Below, piece by piece: positions 25,952 through 34,347 of a stretch of DNA of 64,000 bases; the first letter of the stretch is position 1; every line of letters starts with the position of its first letter. A program made the translations under genes and the position numbers. Location: positions 2,046,001 through 2,110,000 of the forward strand of contig NZ_CP132203.1 of the NCBI RefSeq assembly GCF_030719035.1. Direction: 5' to 3'. Below the pieces are notes generated by a model that worked only from the letters and a program-made list of their open reading frames with translations, was not told where the DNA came from and searched no databases. This DNA is from Hahella sp. HNIBRBA332. GTDB lineage: Bacteria; Pseudomonadota; Gammaproteobacteria; Pseudomonadales; Oleiphilaceae.

Positions 25952-26227
25952 ATGTCCAAGGTGATTCTCAAGGGATATATCATTGTCCCCCATGAAGATT
26001 TAAGCGCCGTAGAGCAGGCGTTACCCACTCATACGCAACTGACGGTTGAAGAGGAAGGCTGTCTGACATTTCAAGTAACGAAAAATGATGGCGACCCAAA
26101 CCGGTTCGATGTCTATGAAGAATTCGTGGATAGAGCCGCCTTTAATGCGCACCAAATCAGAGCTAAAAACTCCCATTGGGGAAAAGTGACTCACAACGTT
26201 GAAAGGCATTACGAAATCTGCGAGTAA
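25952..26227 (+). CDS. Antibiotic biosynthesis monooxygenase (ABM)-fold protein
   Basis: This 91-residue protein starts at the ATG after GGAGAGC; an in-frame ATG at 25913 overlaps the upstream terminator region and is unlikely. The order ILKGYIIVP, EEGCLTFQV, FDVYEEFVDRAAFNAHQ and a C-terminal strand matches the dimeric alpha/beta ABM barrel. Such proteins act as quinone or small-molecule monooxygenases or as heme-binding proteins. The substrate is unknown. Confidence 0.78.
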   Translation: MSKVILKGYIIVPHEDLSAVEQALPTHTQLTVEEEGCLTFQVTKNDGDPNRFDVYEEFVDRAAFNAHQIRAKNSHWGKVTHNVERHYEICE

Positions 26228-26329
26228 CGAATCCATGCTGAAATGACGAGCATAAATCTTTTCTTTTTCCCCAAGACATTTAATCTTAGTGACGGTATAA
26301 GCGTAGTAGACAAGCAAACAAGGTAATCA

Positions 26330-26641
26330 ATGGATATCGAAGATAAAGTAAAAAGAAAAGACGCCATCCGTAAATATATTGGCGTATTGGGCCCCGAACT
26401 GAGAAAGCGGCATGATAAGAAAAAATACTACAGCGGCTCTGAGGTAAAGCAGGCTTTGGCCGCCTTAAACCTGCCCGACAAATTCATGCTTTTCGCCTTG
26501 GCGCTTTACTGCAGCAAGGACGAATACGAAAAAGCCACCCCACAACCCGGCGGTAAAGTCATGAACTACGCCGAAGCCAAGACCATCGCGCTGAATATCG
26601 CCCTGGCGGGGAGTGCGTTGGGGGCGGGGGAAGGAGAGTAG
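26330..26641 (+). CDS. Conserved hypothetical protein (possibly DUF6559)
   Basis: This 103-residue basic cytosolic protein starts after AAGGTAATCA. The order R-K-Y-I-G-V-L-G-x-x-L-R-K then YYSGSEVKQAL and FALALYCSKDEYE resembles DUF6559 proteins, an assignment I make with low certainty. It is just upstream of the TPR-protein gene, with the stop 4 bp before that start, so the two are probably cotranscribed. Confidence 0.55.
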   Translation: MDIEDKVKRKDAIRKYIGVLGPELRKRHDKKKYYSGSEVKQALAALNLPDKFMLFALALYCSKDEYEKATPQPGGKVMNYAEAKTIALNIALAGSALGAGEGE

Positions 26642-26645
26642 TCGT

Positions 26646-27443
26646 TTGAAGCAATGCATCTTGTTTATTCTTATGACTTTGTGGGGAACAGCGATGGCGG
26701 CGGATATTGTCTACAAATCAGCGGACGGCAGAGTGCTGACCTTGCAGGAGTTGGAGAACTCAGAGGGTAAGGTGGCGTGGGAGGTTCAGAGCGGTCAAGG
26801 TATACCGGAGGCCGCCGTCGCCTTGCACAATCAGGGTAGAGAGTTTGGTCAGCAAGGGGAGAACGACAAGGCGATTGACGCCTTCACCCATGCCATCAAG
26901 CTGGCGCCGGATTGGCCGTATCCCTATTACGATCTGGCGTATACCTACCTGCTGGCGGGCGACCCAGAACAGGCCTTAGCTCAGTACAAGACAGTAAACC
27001 AGCTGTCCCCACGAGGATTCTTCACTGCGCAAACCGCTTATCATTATCTGCAACTCGAAAAAGAAGGCGCCTATCCGGCGGGATTGTATTTGTATTACCT
27101 CAGCCATGAATGGGGAAAGAGCCCAGAGCAACAGACGGAGATCTTCACGAACATCCTCAATCGCTTTCCCGATTACGCACCGGCCCTGCAAAAACTCGCG
27201 GGTCTATATGACGACGGGGAAAAGAAACTCGCGCTGATTGATAAAGGCCTGGCCGCCAACCCGGATAAGGAAACACGAGGCTTTCTCCTGCTGAATAAAG
27301 CCGTGACCTTGTATAACTCCGGCGACGGTCAAACGGCGATCACCATCTTGGGAGAGCTGGCTTTGGACCCTGAATCGCCTATGGATGTTGAGCTCATCGC
27401 CCAGCGTACCTTGGCGATGTTGGTGAAACAGCAGGGGCAGTGA
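26646..27443 (+). CDS. Secreted TPR-repeat protein
   Basis: The product has 265 residues when started at TTG 26646, which follows AAGGAG by 8 bp and gives a clean signal peptide ending AMA-ADIV. A longer in-frame start at 26613 would hide the signal. Tetratricopeptide repeats run over about residues 60-130 (ALHNQGREFGQQGENDKAID, then PYYDLAYTYLLAGDPEQAL), with more helical pairs after. It probably scaffolds a periplasmic complex. Partner unknown. Confidence 0.7.
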   Translation: MKQCILFILMTLWGTAMAADIVYKSADGRVLTLQELENSEGKVAWEVQSGQGIPEAAVALHNQGREFGQQGENDKAIDAFTHAIKLAPDWPYPYYDLAYTYLLAGDPEQALAQYKTVNQLSPRGFFTAQTAYHYLQLEKEGAYPAGLYLYYLSHEWGKSPEQQTEIFTNILNRFPDYAPALQKLAGLYDDGEKKLALIDKGLAANPDKETRGFLLLNKAVTLYNSGDGQTAITILGELALDPESPMDVELIAQRTLAMLVKQQGQ

Positions 27444-27573
27444 AGTGATGGGTTCAGCAGATAAAGATGCGCCGTCGCAGCCTTGACGTCTCATTGTTTA
27501 CCGCTTGGTTACCCGGAAGCCGATATATTCTCAAGTTAGATTCGCGACCAACTGATAGTTATGTGGAGGCGAT

Positions 27574-27825
27574 ATGATTTCATGGGTTGTAAACATAGGC
27601 GGATTATTTCTGTCTTTCTATTTCACAGAGCTGACGTCTCAGTCAGTGTTCGCAAGCGTTATTTGTCCCATCCTGGCCACGTTGTTTTTGATCACCACTG
27701 CGGTAAAAATCGCCTTATCCACCTCGGGTTATTCCGACGGCCGCTACTCCGGTGATGGCGGAGGCGGCTTCTATGGCGGCGATGGAGGATGCGGAGGCGA
27801 CGGAGGCGGTGGCGGGGACTGCTAG
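27574..27825 (+). CDS. Small membrane protein with Gly/Asp/Cys tail
   Basis: The 83-residue product has two hydrophobic segments (about 5-22 and 27-48). Its tail is rich in Gly, Asp and Tyr and ends GGGGGDC. GGAGGCGAT before the ATG supports the start. The architecture mirrors the gene at 16785, suggesting a shared but unknown family. Tails of this kind occur in some bacterial membrane proteins with CHCC or Gly-rich ends. Confidence 0.5.
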   Translation: MISWVVNIGGLFLSFYFTELTSQSVFASVICPILATLFLITTAVKIALSTSGYSDGRYSGDGGGGFYGGDGGCGGDGGGGGDC

Positions 27826-27848
27826 GCTCTCTAGAAAACGCCTCTGGC

Positions 27849-28763
27849 TTATTTTTGTTTCGGCGAATAACCGAAATACTTGCGAAAGGCGGCGCTGAAG
27901 TTTTCCGGGTGTCGATAGCCCACTGTATAGGCGGTCCAGGCAACTTGCTTGCCGGCTTGCAACAGGGCTTTAGCGCGTTGCATTTTCAGCTCCAGAAACT
28001 TCCTCCCCGGTGAGACGCCGAAGTAGCGTCGAAAGCCGGTCTTAAACCGATACTCGCTCATTCCCACCTGTGCGCTCAGAAAGGCGATAGACAACGGCTG
28101 TTCCATTGCGCTTTGCATGAGGTCCAATGCGCGCTCCAGTTTGCGGATATCGTCGGCCTGCATGTCGCATGCATCATCGATCGGCGCTGTCTGATGCAGT
28201 GTTTCGGCTAACAGCGTCAGCGCCTGAATGCGCTGGCTGAGTGGATCGGCATGAGGCGCGCGTAAGGCCTGCAGGCCGGTATACTCCGCCTCGCTTATTC
28301 GACGATGCAGCAGGAGAGAGGTGTCGGTATTTCTGCACAGCGAATGAGCGATGCGCTGCATTCGCGGCGCTCCCAGATACTGCGTCAGACGATCCGCGGT
28401 GAAGGCGAGTCTGACTTGCTCCAGGTTTGCCGTCGCATTGAACTGACGACGCCCTTGGACATCCTGATAAGAAGCAAAAGTAACGCAGCCTGACTTGAAT
28501 GGCGCCGATACCGATCCACAGCGACTGTGATAGGCGGACTCGCCGCTAAGGCCAAAGGTGATGACATACAGCCGGGCGCCGCCTTCCCGTCGCTGCGGTT
28601 CTGCATAAGGGGCAGGGAAGCGTTGTCGCAGATGAATCAGACTAAAGCCCTCGTCCAGGCAGACGATGCGCGCCTTCAGGTTGGGACCGACACGATCGCG
28701 CCAGTCAGGGCCTGGATGGGCCTCACCCTTTATCACAGTCATTGCTCCTAATAGCACAGGCAT
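27849..28763 (-). CDS. AraC-family regulator, PchR-like
   Basis: The 304-residue protein has a C-terminal AraC DNA-binding domain at about residues 205-300, with helices SIAFLSAQVGMSEYRFKTGF and VGYRHPENFSAAFRKYFGYSP. The N-terminal half would be the ligand domain. The Fur box next to it suggests a siderophore-responsive role like PchR. The start is uncertain: the ATG at 28763 lacks a ribosome site, whereas an internal ATG at 28740 follows AGGAG closely. Confidence 0.85.
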   Translation of the reverse strand: MPVLLGAMTVIKGEAHPGPDWRDRVGPNLKARIVCLDEGFSLIHLRQRFPAPYAEPQRREGGARLYVITFGLSGESAYHSRCGSVSAPFKSGCVTFASYQDVQGRRQFNATANLEQVRLAFTADRLTQYLGAPRMQRIAHSLCRNTDTSLLLHRRISEAEYTGLQALRAPHADPLSQRIQALTLLAETLHQTAPIDDACDMQADDIRKLERALDLMQSAMEQPLSIAFLSAQVGMSEYRFKTGFRRYFGVSPGRKFLELKMQRAKALLQAGKQVAWTAYTVGYRHPENFSAAFRKYFGYSPKQK

Positions 28764-28766
28764 TTA

Positions 28767-28785
28767 AATGATAATAATTATCATT
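28767..28785. promoter_or_regulatory. Perfect Fur box
   Basis: AATGATAATAATTATCATT is a perfect 19-bp palindrome fitting the Fur consensus. It lies between the AraC regulator gene and the divergent methyltransferase gene and should repress both when iron is plentiful. Confidence 0.85.
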
Positions 28786-28837
28786 GGCTGGTAGGGTATG
28801 TCTACCTCTACGAACTATCTACCAGCTATCAGGAGAC

Positions 28838-29884
28838 ATGAGAATCATGACTTTCAATCCTCCCCATCCCATGCAGGCGTACTGGAATATTGCGGCGACG
28901 CCGGTACAGGGACAGTCGCTGAAACTGGCTATCGAAATGGATTTGTTCCGATTGCTGCAGCAACCCGCTACGGCGCCTGAACTGGCTCGGAAAACGTCCG
29001 TACGCCCGGAAAAACTGGCGCTATTGTTGGAAATGCTGTGGAGCATGGGATTGCTGCATCGTTGCGGCGGGGCGCTTGGAGGCCACTTCGAGTACAGCCC
29101 GACGAAGGTGGCGCATCAGTACTTTGCACCGGATAAAGACAGTCTCGCCTCTGCCTGGCGTTTTCGTTTTGACATGTTGCAAACCGCCGCCGATGCGATG
29201 ACGCGTGACTTGATGAGCGTAGACGAGACGCTGGAAAATGCTTCCCACGCCACTGACGCCGGGTGGGCCGCAGCGGCGCAAGCGCAGATCGCCCATGAAC
29301 AAGCCCGCGTCAGCGCGCCGGACTTGGCGGAACTGCTTAAGCAAATTCCGGCGCTTCCAGATAAGGGACGTCTCATCGATTTGGGAGGAGGCCCGGGGAT
29401 TATGACGCAAACGCTCGCACGGGCTTTTCCTGATATGAAGGCTTACCTGTTTGAAGGTCCCATGACGGCGGCGGTCGCCAGAGATTCTATCGGCGCTGCA
29501 GGGATGGCGGACAGAATTGACGTGCTGGAAGGCGACTTGGAGACAGACGCGTTCGGTGACGGCTACGCTCTGATTTGGTGCTCATCCGTCCTACATTTCA
29601 TTCATGATCGAGTCGCCTTTCTAAAGAGAGTGAAAGACGCTCTGGCGCCAGGAGGCGTGTTTATCTGCGCTCACGGTGAGCGCGCCAACGACCCTGAGCA
29701 CAACGCCGTGGTGCTGCCTTTCTACCTGCCTATGCTGCTGCGCGGCTGTTTTGTCCCTCGGCAGGGTGAGATAGGGGACTTGTTGGTGGAAGCAGGCTTT
29801 TCAGCCCCTCAATCCGCTGGGCGTCGTCATTTCGCCCTGGCGCCGGTTCAGGTCATGGTGGCGCGCAAGGAGCCGAGGGCCTGA
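28838..29884 (+). CDS. SAM-dependent methyltransferase (O-methyltransferase type)
   Basis: The product has 348 residues. Residues about 15-95 form a winged-helix dimerisation domain (LKLAIEMDLFRLL, then APELARKTSVRPEKLALLLEML). Residues about 170-330 form a class I methyltransferase with the SAM loop LIDLGGGPGIM and IWCSSVLHFI. It resembles small-molecule O-methyltransferases of secondary metabolism. Fur control suggests a part in iron acquisition or iron-limited metabolism. AGGAG lies 2 bp before the chosen ATG; ATG 28847 is an alternative. A good terminator follows. Confidence 0.82.
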   Translation: MRIMTFNPPHPMQAYWNIAATPVQGQSLKLAIEMDLFRLLQQPATAPELARKTSVRPEKLALLLEMLWSMGLLHRCGGALGGHFEYSPTKVAHQYFAPDKDSLASAWRFRFDMLQTAADAMTRDLMSVDETLENASHATDAGWAAAAQAQIAHEQARVSAPDLAELLKQIPALPDKGRLIDLGGGPGIMTQTLARAFPDMKAYLFEGPMTAAVARDSIGAAGMADRIDVLEGDLETDAFGDGYALIWCSSVLHFIHDRVAFLKRVKDALAPGGVFICAHGERANDPEHNAVVLPFYLPMLLRGCFVPRQGEIGDLLVEAGFSAPQSAGRRHFALAPVQVMVARKEPRA

Positions 29885-29894
29885 CGGATTTTCC

Positions 29895-29931
29895 GGCCGC
29901 TACGAAGGCGGCCTCTTTCTTTTTTCTTTTT
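29895..29931 (+). terminator. Terminator after the methyltransferase
   Basis: GGCCGC (29895-29900) and GCGGCC (29908-29913) enclose TACGAAG and run straight into TCTTTCTTTTTTC. Confidence 0.75.
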
Positions 29932-29990
29932 TCTATTTTCCTTTTCCTTTTCCTTATTCTTTTTCTTCATTTTTTTTCCTTGCCTTCGTT
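29914..29990. repeat. Polypyrimidine low-complexity tract
   Basis: About 77 bp is almost purely C and T, with only a few interrupting purines. It begins in the T-run of the preceding terminator. Confidence 0.8.
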
Positions 29991-30590
29991 TTCCTGCTTT
30001 TACTCCCTGAACTCATCTCCGAATTTCTTTCCCGCTAAAGTGAAATTTAGTCATTTCATCATCGCCGCTTTCCTCTCTTTTCATTATCTGGATCAATTAA
30101 TGACCGGATATTGATTGGGTTACATAATGAAACAAGTTATATATTGTTATGAAATGCTTTTCATAGAGAGGCAAACCGCTCAGTGTGATTGATAATATAA
30201 ATTTTAATGTTTGCTTAATGGGGGCGTCTGATGAACAGAATCTGTCTATTTAGACAGGTTTTATTGAACGCCGGTTAATTAATTCTTATGAATATTCAAT
30301 AAGTTAAATAATTTGAATTGTAATAGTTATCCCGATGGTAAATTAGATATGACTTAATTAGGTTTTATGAATGTCAATAGGCATTAGACTAAAGGCTAAT
30401 TTTCTGATTATTTTTTGATTGATTAACTGAATTTGCGTTTATTTGTTTGGATGCAATGATTGCTGAAATAAACCATATGTATTAACCAACTAATCCGCAG
30501 GATAGGCCTAATGATAGATATGTAAAACTATTTTGGTTAATCGTTCTCTGAATGAGTAAAAGGACGATAAATAAATATAAGGACCTAATT
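29991..30590. other. AT-rich upstream region of the aerolysin-like gene
   Basis: This 600-bp stretch has no credible gene. Notable is the dyad CTGTCTA-TT-TAGACAG at 30242-30257, followed by GTTTTATT, which could be an operator or a weak terminator. AAGGACC at 30578 is the toxin gene's ribosome site. The unusual AT-richness resembles upstream regions of silenced virulence genes. Confidence 0.5.
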
Positions 30591-31874
30591 ATGCATTACC
30601 TGTCGAAATCTTTTGTTCCCTCAGCGCTCGCAGCCAGCATCATTTCTCTGCTAGCGCCCGTCTCGACCGCTCAGGCGAATGACGATATACCCAAGTATCA
30701 AGATAAAGTATACGCTGCCCAGGATATCGCCTCCCTGAAGGATACTATCGTTCGCGACCCGGACTTTTATGTTCCCCTGACTTATCTGGCGCACTACCTG
30801 GGCTACGGCTGGTGCGGTGGAACCGCTTCTCAGAATGTGGGTGAAGATTTCAGTATTACCCGCAATGGCGATCAACAATATACGTTACAGGCTAATTATA
30901 ATAGCAGTGATCCTTACTCTGGAGGATACTGGGCGGATAAACGCTTAAAAATGTCGTTATCCGGACTTAAGTTTTATACCAACCCCGGCTCACTTAAATT
31001 GGGCGATCCCCAGGTCTATGACCGCGAGCCGTTAAAGACCATTACTGCGGTGGTATATAACCGTGGCAATACGGAAGATACCGCCGTCGCCACTTTACAA
31101 TATGACGAAACGAAAAGTTGGTCGAAACAGGAAGATTATTCTTTCTCTGAAACAATAAGCATTAAAAATACATATGAATTTGATCTTAAGATATTCGGAG
31201 GAAGTACAGAAATTACAGCTGGCTTTACCGCCAATCAGGGATGGAGCGAATCCAACGGCAACAGTGAAACCGTCACCCAGTCCGCGCAGTATCGCGCACT
31301 GATGCCAGCGAATTCCAAGCGCATCATCACCCTTACGGTCTTCAAACAGAAAGCCGATATTCCTTATGAGTCGGAAATGGTGCTGGGGTACAATGTGGCG
31401 CTGGAGAACTTCCTGCGCTGGGGCGGCAACGCCAGAAACGACCACCCCACAGATCGCCCCTGGGAGAACTATACCTTTGGCGGTCGCAACAATCTGAACG
31501 GCGCGGAGGATATTCTGGATCAGTACGCGCATCGCAGTATCCAGAACTACGGACAATGGGATTGGAACTGGATGCTGAATCAGTACGGCGCCGACAGCGT
31601 GAAGTGGGCGGTGGGCAATATCAGTAAGCGTCGTTTCATCGCGCCGCTGACGGGCAAGTTCACCACAGTCGACGGCAGTCAGTTCAATATCGACGCCAGC
31701 GCGCCGATTGCTCTGGATGGCTCCGAAATGCAGATGGCGCAGCAGTCGGCTCGCAGCAAACGCAGCCTGGGCGGCAATCTGGAAATGGAAATCGTACGAG
31801 TGGATGACTACAGCTACGACGACACCGTCACCAACCTGACCTTCACTTTGGATGACGGCTTGAAGTCGATGTAA
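30591..31874 (+). CDS. Aerolysin-family beta-pore-forming toxin lacking domain 1
   Basis: The 427-residue protein starts at the ATG preceded by AAGGA; an upstream in-frame ATG at 30552 would mask the signal peptide. Cleavage is likely after AQA (residue 29). It aligns along its length with aerolysin: HYLGYGWCGG (68-77), SWSK (176-179), ANQGWSESNG, FLRWGGNA...HPTDRP (274-290) and QWDWNW (322-327). The N-terminal pertussis-toxin-like lobe is absent, as in Clostridium septicum alpha-toxin. RSKR (388-391) sits where aerolysin is cleaved for activation, leaving a 36-residue propeptide. The aerolysin disulfide loop near residue 110 is missing and C75 is unpaired. It should be a secreted protoxin forming heptameric pores. 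Confidence 0.92.
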   Translation: MHYLSKSFVPSALAASIISLLAPVSTAQANDDIPKYQDKVYAAQDIASLKDTIVRDPDFYVPLTYLAHYLGYGWCGGTASQNVGEDFSITRNGDQQYTLQANYNSSDPYSGGYWADKRLKMSLSGLKFYTNPGSLKLGDPQVYDREPLKTITAVVYNRGNTEDTAVATLQYDETKSWSKQEDYSFSETISIKNTYEFDLKIFGGSTEITAGFTANQGWSESNGNSETVTQSAQYRALMPANSKRIITLTVFKQKADIPYESEMVLGYNVALENFLRWGGNARNDHPTDRPWENYTFGGRNNLNGAEDILDQYAHRSIQNYGQWDWNWMLNQYGADSVKWAVGNISKRRFIAPLTGKFTTVDGSQFNIDASAPIALDGSEMQMAQQSARSKRSLGGNLEMEIVRVDDYSYDDTVTNLTFTLDDGLKSM

Positions 31875-31914
31875 TTCAATCGAGTTCGCACGCTGACTCT
31901 GATCAGCTCCCCTT

Positions 31915-31949
31915 CGGCGCGTCCCTGCTCGGTGACGCGCCGTTTTTGT
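31915..31949 (+). terminator. Rho-independent terminator after the toxin gene
   Basis: CGGCGCGTC (31915-31923) pairs with GACGCGCCG (31934-31942) and is followed by TTTTTGTT. Confidence 0.8.
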
Positions 31950-32062
31950 TATACGGCTTATTTCTTCCGCTATTGAAATGATTCGCCCGATCCAAGTGAA
32001 AGCGTGCTATTTTGGAGGGATCAGGGCTTCCTAAGAGTCCATAAACTTAATGGACGCAAATT

Positions 32063-32818
32063 ATGAAGTACTTTTCGATCTGGCGTAGCGCGGCATGCAG
32101 CCTTCTGTCGTTGCTCTGCCTAGTTGGCGGCGCCTATGCTAAAGACCCACATCCCGCCAACTCTCATCCTCTCCCGTATGGCGACAACTGGGAATGCGAT
32201 CGCGGCTATCGTCAGAAGAATAAATCCTGCATCGCCGTTGAGGTTCCTGCGCATGCCTATCTGAGCGCTTACGGCCGTTCCTGGGATTGCGACAGAGGGT
32301 TTCGCAAGGAGAGCGAAAGCTGTGTGGCGATTACTGTTCCAGCCAATGGCTATCTGGACAGAAGCGCTTTCCAGGGCTGGCGTTGCGAGATCGGTTTTCG
32401 CAAGCAGGATGATCAATGCGCTGCGGTGTCAGTGCCGGCGAACGCTTATCCTACCTACGAGACCCATGGTAGAGGCTGGAAATGTGAGCGCGGCTTCAGG
32501 GAAATGGATAACGCCTGCCTGTCGGTGAAGACGCCGGCCAATGGCTATCCTGTCTATGAGCTTTATGGAAAGGGCTGGTCTTGTATGCGCGGTTTTAAGG
32601 AAGTCGGCGATCAATGCGTGGCGGTCAACATGCCTGCAAACGCCTTTCTGACGGAAAAAGGCGACGACTGGGAATGCGCTCGCGGCTTTCAAGCGGACAG
32701 AGACGCCTGTATACCGCTTAAACTGCCGCCACACTCGCACATCGACAATTCCGGCAACGGCTGGGAGTGCAACAGCGGCTATCGTGAGAAAAGCGGTCGT
32801 TGTGATCAGAGCTGGTAA
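32063..32818 (+). CDS. Secreted Cys-rich protein with seven tandem W-x-C repeats
   Basis: The 251-residue protein has a signal peptide ending AYA-KDP. The mature protein consists of seven repeats of about 30-34 residues. Each has W-x-C-x-x-G-Y/F then a Cys ten residues on, followed by V-x-V/T-P-A-x-x-Y. Repeat cores start at NWECDRGY, SWDCDRGF, GWRCEIGF, GWKCERGF, GWSCMRGF, DWECARGF and GWECNSGY. Each repeat probably holds one disulfide. I recall such repeats in proteins of uncharacterised role; binding of a surface ligand is plausible. It has no partner gene. Confidence 0.75.
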   Translation: MKYFSIWRSAACSLLSLLCLVGGAYAKDPHPANSHPLPYGDNWECDRGYRQKNKSCIAVEVPAHAYLSAYGRSWDCDRGFRKESESCVAITVPANGYLDRSAFQGWRCEIGFRKQDDQCAAVSVPANAYPTYETHGRGWKCERGFREMDNACLSVKTPANGYPVYELYGKGWSCMRGFKEVGDQCVAVNMPANAFLTEKGDDWECARGFQADRDACIPLKLPPHSHIDNSGNGWECNSGYREKSGRCDQSW

Positions 32819-32908
32819 TTAGCGTTTTTTTATGACCGGAGACATTGAGATTTCTCTATTGAGTATTAGATTAGTAATTTAAGAGAAATAGTCTGATAGG
32901 AGCTCTGA

Positions 32909-33367
32909 ATGCATGCCGAGACATTAAGAAACGTTCTGCACTGGACCAAGGAATACCATCAACGACTTTCAAAGTCCCTTTCTCAGTCCGCAGGGCTCCA
33001 TGAGAATGAAGGATCCCGTTTGCTGCTGGACTACCTGGCTCGGCACGAAACCCTGCTCTCCGACGTGATCGATGGCTTTGAACAAACCGGCGAATTGAAA
33101 GCGCTTAATACCTGGTGTTACGAATACCTTGAGATGCAACCGACTCATGCTTTGGCGGATGGGAATATTCACTATGAGTCGCTGAACTCCCAACAGATCA
33201 TTGAAACCGTTATGGAGAAACATCAGCACATTATCGAGCTGTATCGCTATCTGCACGCCAAGGCGGCGACGCCTTCGACTCAGGAGCTTCTGGAGAACCT
33301 GATGAAGCTGGAAGAGCACGAAGCGATGTTGATGTCGCAGAACGGTAATCGACTGGATGAAATGTGA
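32909..33367 (+). CDS. Predicted four-helix-bundle protein, ferritin/hemerythrin-like
   Basis: This 152-residue, all-helical, cytosolic protein has repeated His/Glu pairs on predicted helices (RHETLLSDVIDGFEQ, MEKHQHIIELYRYL, LEEHEAML). They could form a metal site, as in ferritin-like or hemerythrin-like bundles. That is inference from pattern; no family is named with confidence. A GC hairpin at 33378-33400 with a weak T-run follows. Confidence 0.5.
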   Translation: MHAETLRNVLHWTKEYHQRLSKSLSQSAGLHENEGSRLLLDYLARHETLLSDVIDGFEQTGELKALNTWCYEYLEMQPTHALADGNIHYESLNSQQIIETVMEKHQHIIELYRYLHAKAATPSTQELLENLMKLEEHEAMLMSQNGNRLDEM

Positions 33368-33641
33368 TTGAAGCAAAGAGCGGCTTAACCTGCGCCGCTC
33401 GTTTGTTGAATTAGCCCACCGCCAAACGCGTCCCCGAAGATTCCCCTCATTTGCTTGCGATAGGCGCAAGCTGCAACTAAAAAAACCGATCTAAGCGTTA
33501 GTTTAGCCATAATGTCCCGGGTGACAGGTCGGTTTTATGCGTCATAAACTGGCCACAACGAAAATAAACAACAAAGTTGTACATAGAACCCCCTGAGCTT
33601 TCGCCGCTTGCTTGAAACATCGGACAAGGAGTGAAGGAACT

Positions 33642-33986
33642 ATGCGACATACAGGCTTGCTATTGGCGCTGATTGTCTCAACCGTCGCGTGGTCGACGGA
33701 GCCCTCCAAAGTGGAAGCCAATCGCGCTTATTCATTATCCGCGCCCGCCAATCTTCGTGATTCACCGCCCAGCACCTTTCTCTACATTCTCGGAGACAAA
33801 AAAGGCTCCGTGGCGGAAGACGACAGCGTCGTCGTGAAAGAAATCAAAAAGGTCAACACCCTGACGGGGACTCAGTATTGGATCAATGTCCAGCAGGCCG
33901 AACCGGGCTCAGCGAATGGTCAAAGCGGCTGGGTGTATATCGGCAAAGAGGGCGGCGAATCCATCTTGAAGGAGGAACGACAATGA
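33642..33986 (+). CDS. Secreted SH3-like domain protein
   Basis: This 114-residue product has a signal peptide of about 18 residues followed by an SH3b-like pattern (YSLSAPANLRDSPPS, then GTQYWINVQ and SGWVYIGKEGG). Such domains bind cell-wall glycans or proteins. The chosen ATG follows AAGGAG; an upstream in-frame ATG at 33612 hides the signal. Its stop overlaps the next start (ATGA). First of four probably cotranscribed genes up to 35308. Confidence 0.6.
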   Translation: MRHTGLLLALIVSTVAWSTEPSKVEANRAYSLSAPANLRDSPPSTFLYILGDKKGSVAEDDSVVVKEIKKVNTLTGTQYWINVQQAEPGSANGQSGWVYIGKEGGESILKEERQ

Positions 33987-34300
33987 ATGAGTTGGCGCCA
34001 TTTGTTTCTCAAATCTTTCTGATGGGAGTTGTGCCTTTCGCCGCTTATTTTCTGGGCGTCTATATCCGGAAAACGGTTTTTCCCTCTCCGCAAAGCCTGG
34101 TAATGAAGCATCAGTTCCTGGTGGCGATTCCTCTGAGCGTCATGGTGATTGCGCCATTGATCGTTACATTGGGGCAGGCCATCACCGACGCGGAGAATAT
34201 GTCCGCCTACCTGATCACCATCGGCGTGATCATCGAGCACGGTCTGTTTATGAATGAAGCCGTCTGTGAACGCTTCAAGGCCAAACTGCAACCGGCATAA
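33983..34300 (+). CDS. Small inner-membrane protein
   Basis: This 105-residue protein has about three hydrophobic segments (8-28, 46-68, 76-95). It overlaps the preceding gene by 4 bp, and GGAGGAACG lies before the ATG, so translation is coupled. No family recognised. It sits between a secreted SH3-like protein and a lipoprotein, suggesting an envelope complex. Confidence 0.6.
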   Translation: MNELAPFVSQIFLMGVVPFAAYFLGVYIRKTVFPSPQSLVMKHQFLVAIPLSVMVIAPLIVTLGQAITDAENMSAYLITIGVIIEHGLFMNEAVCERFKAKLQPA

Positions 34301-34347
34301 GACGACACGCAAAACCTGTAAGAAGACCCGGCGAAAAGGAGACAACA

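Noticed and set aside
33482..33536. Inverted AAAACCGA and TCGGTTTT
   Set aside because: The arms are 39 bp apart, with no T-run or regulator context.
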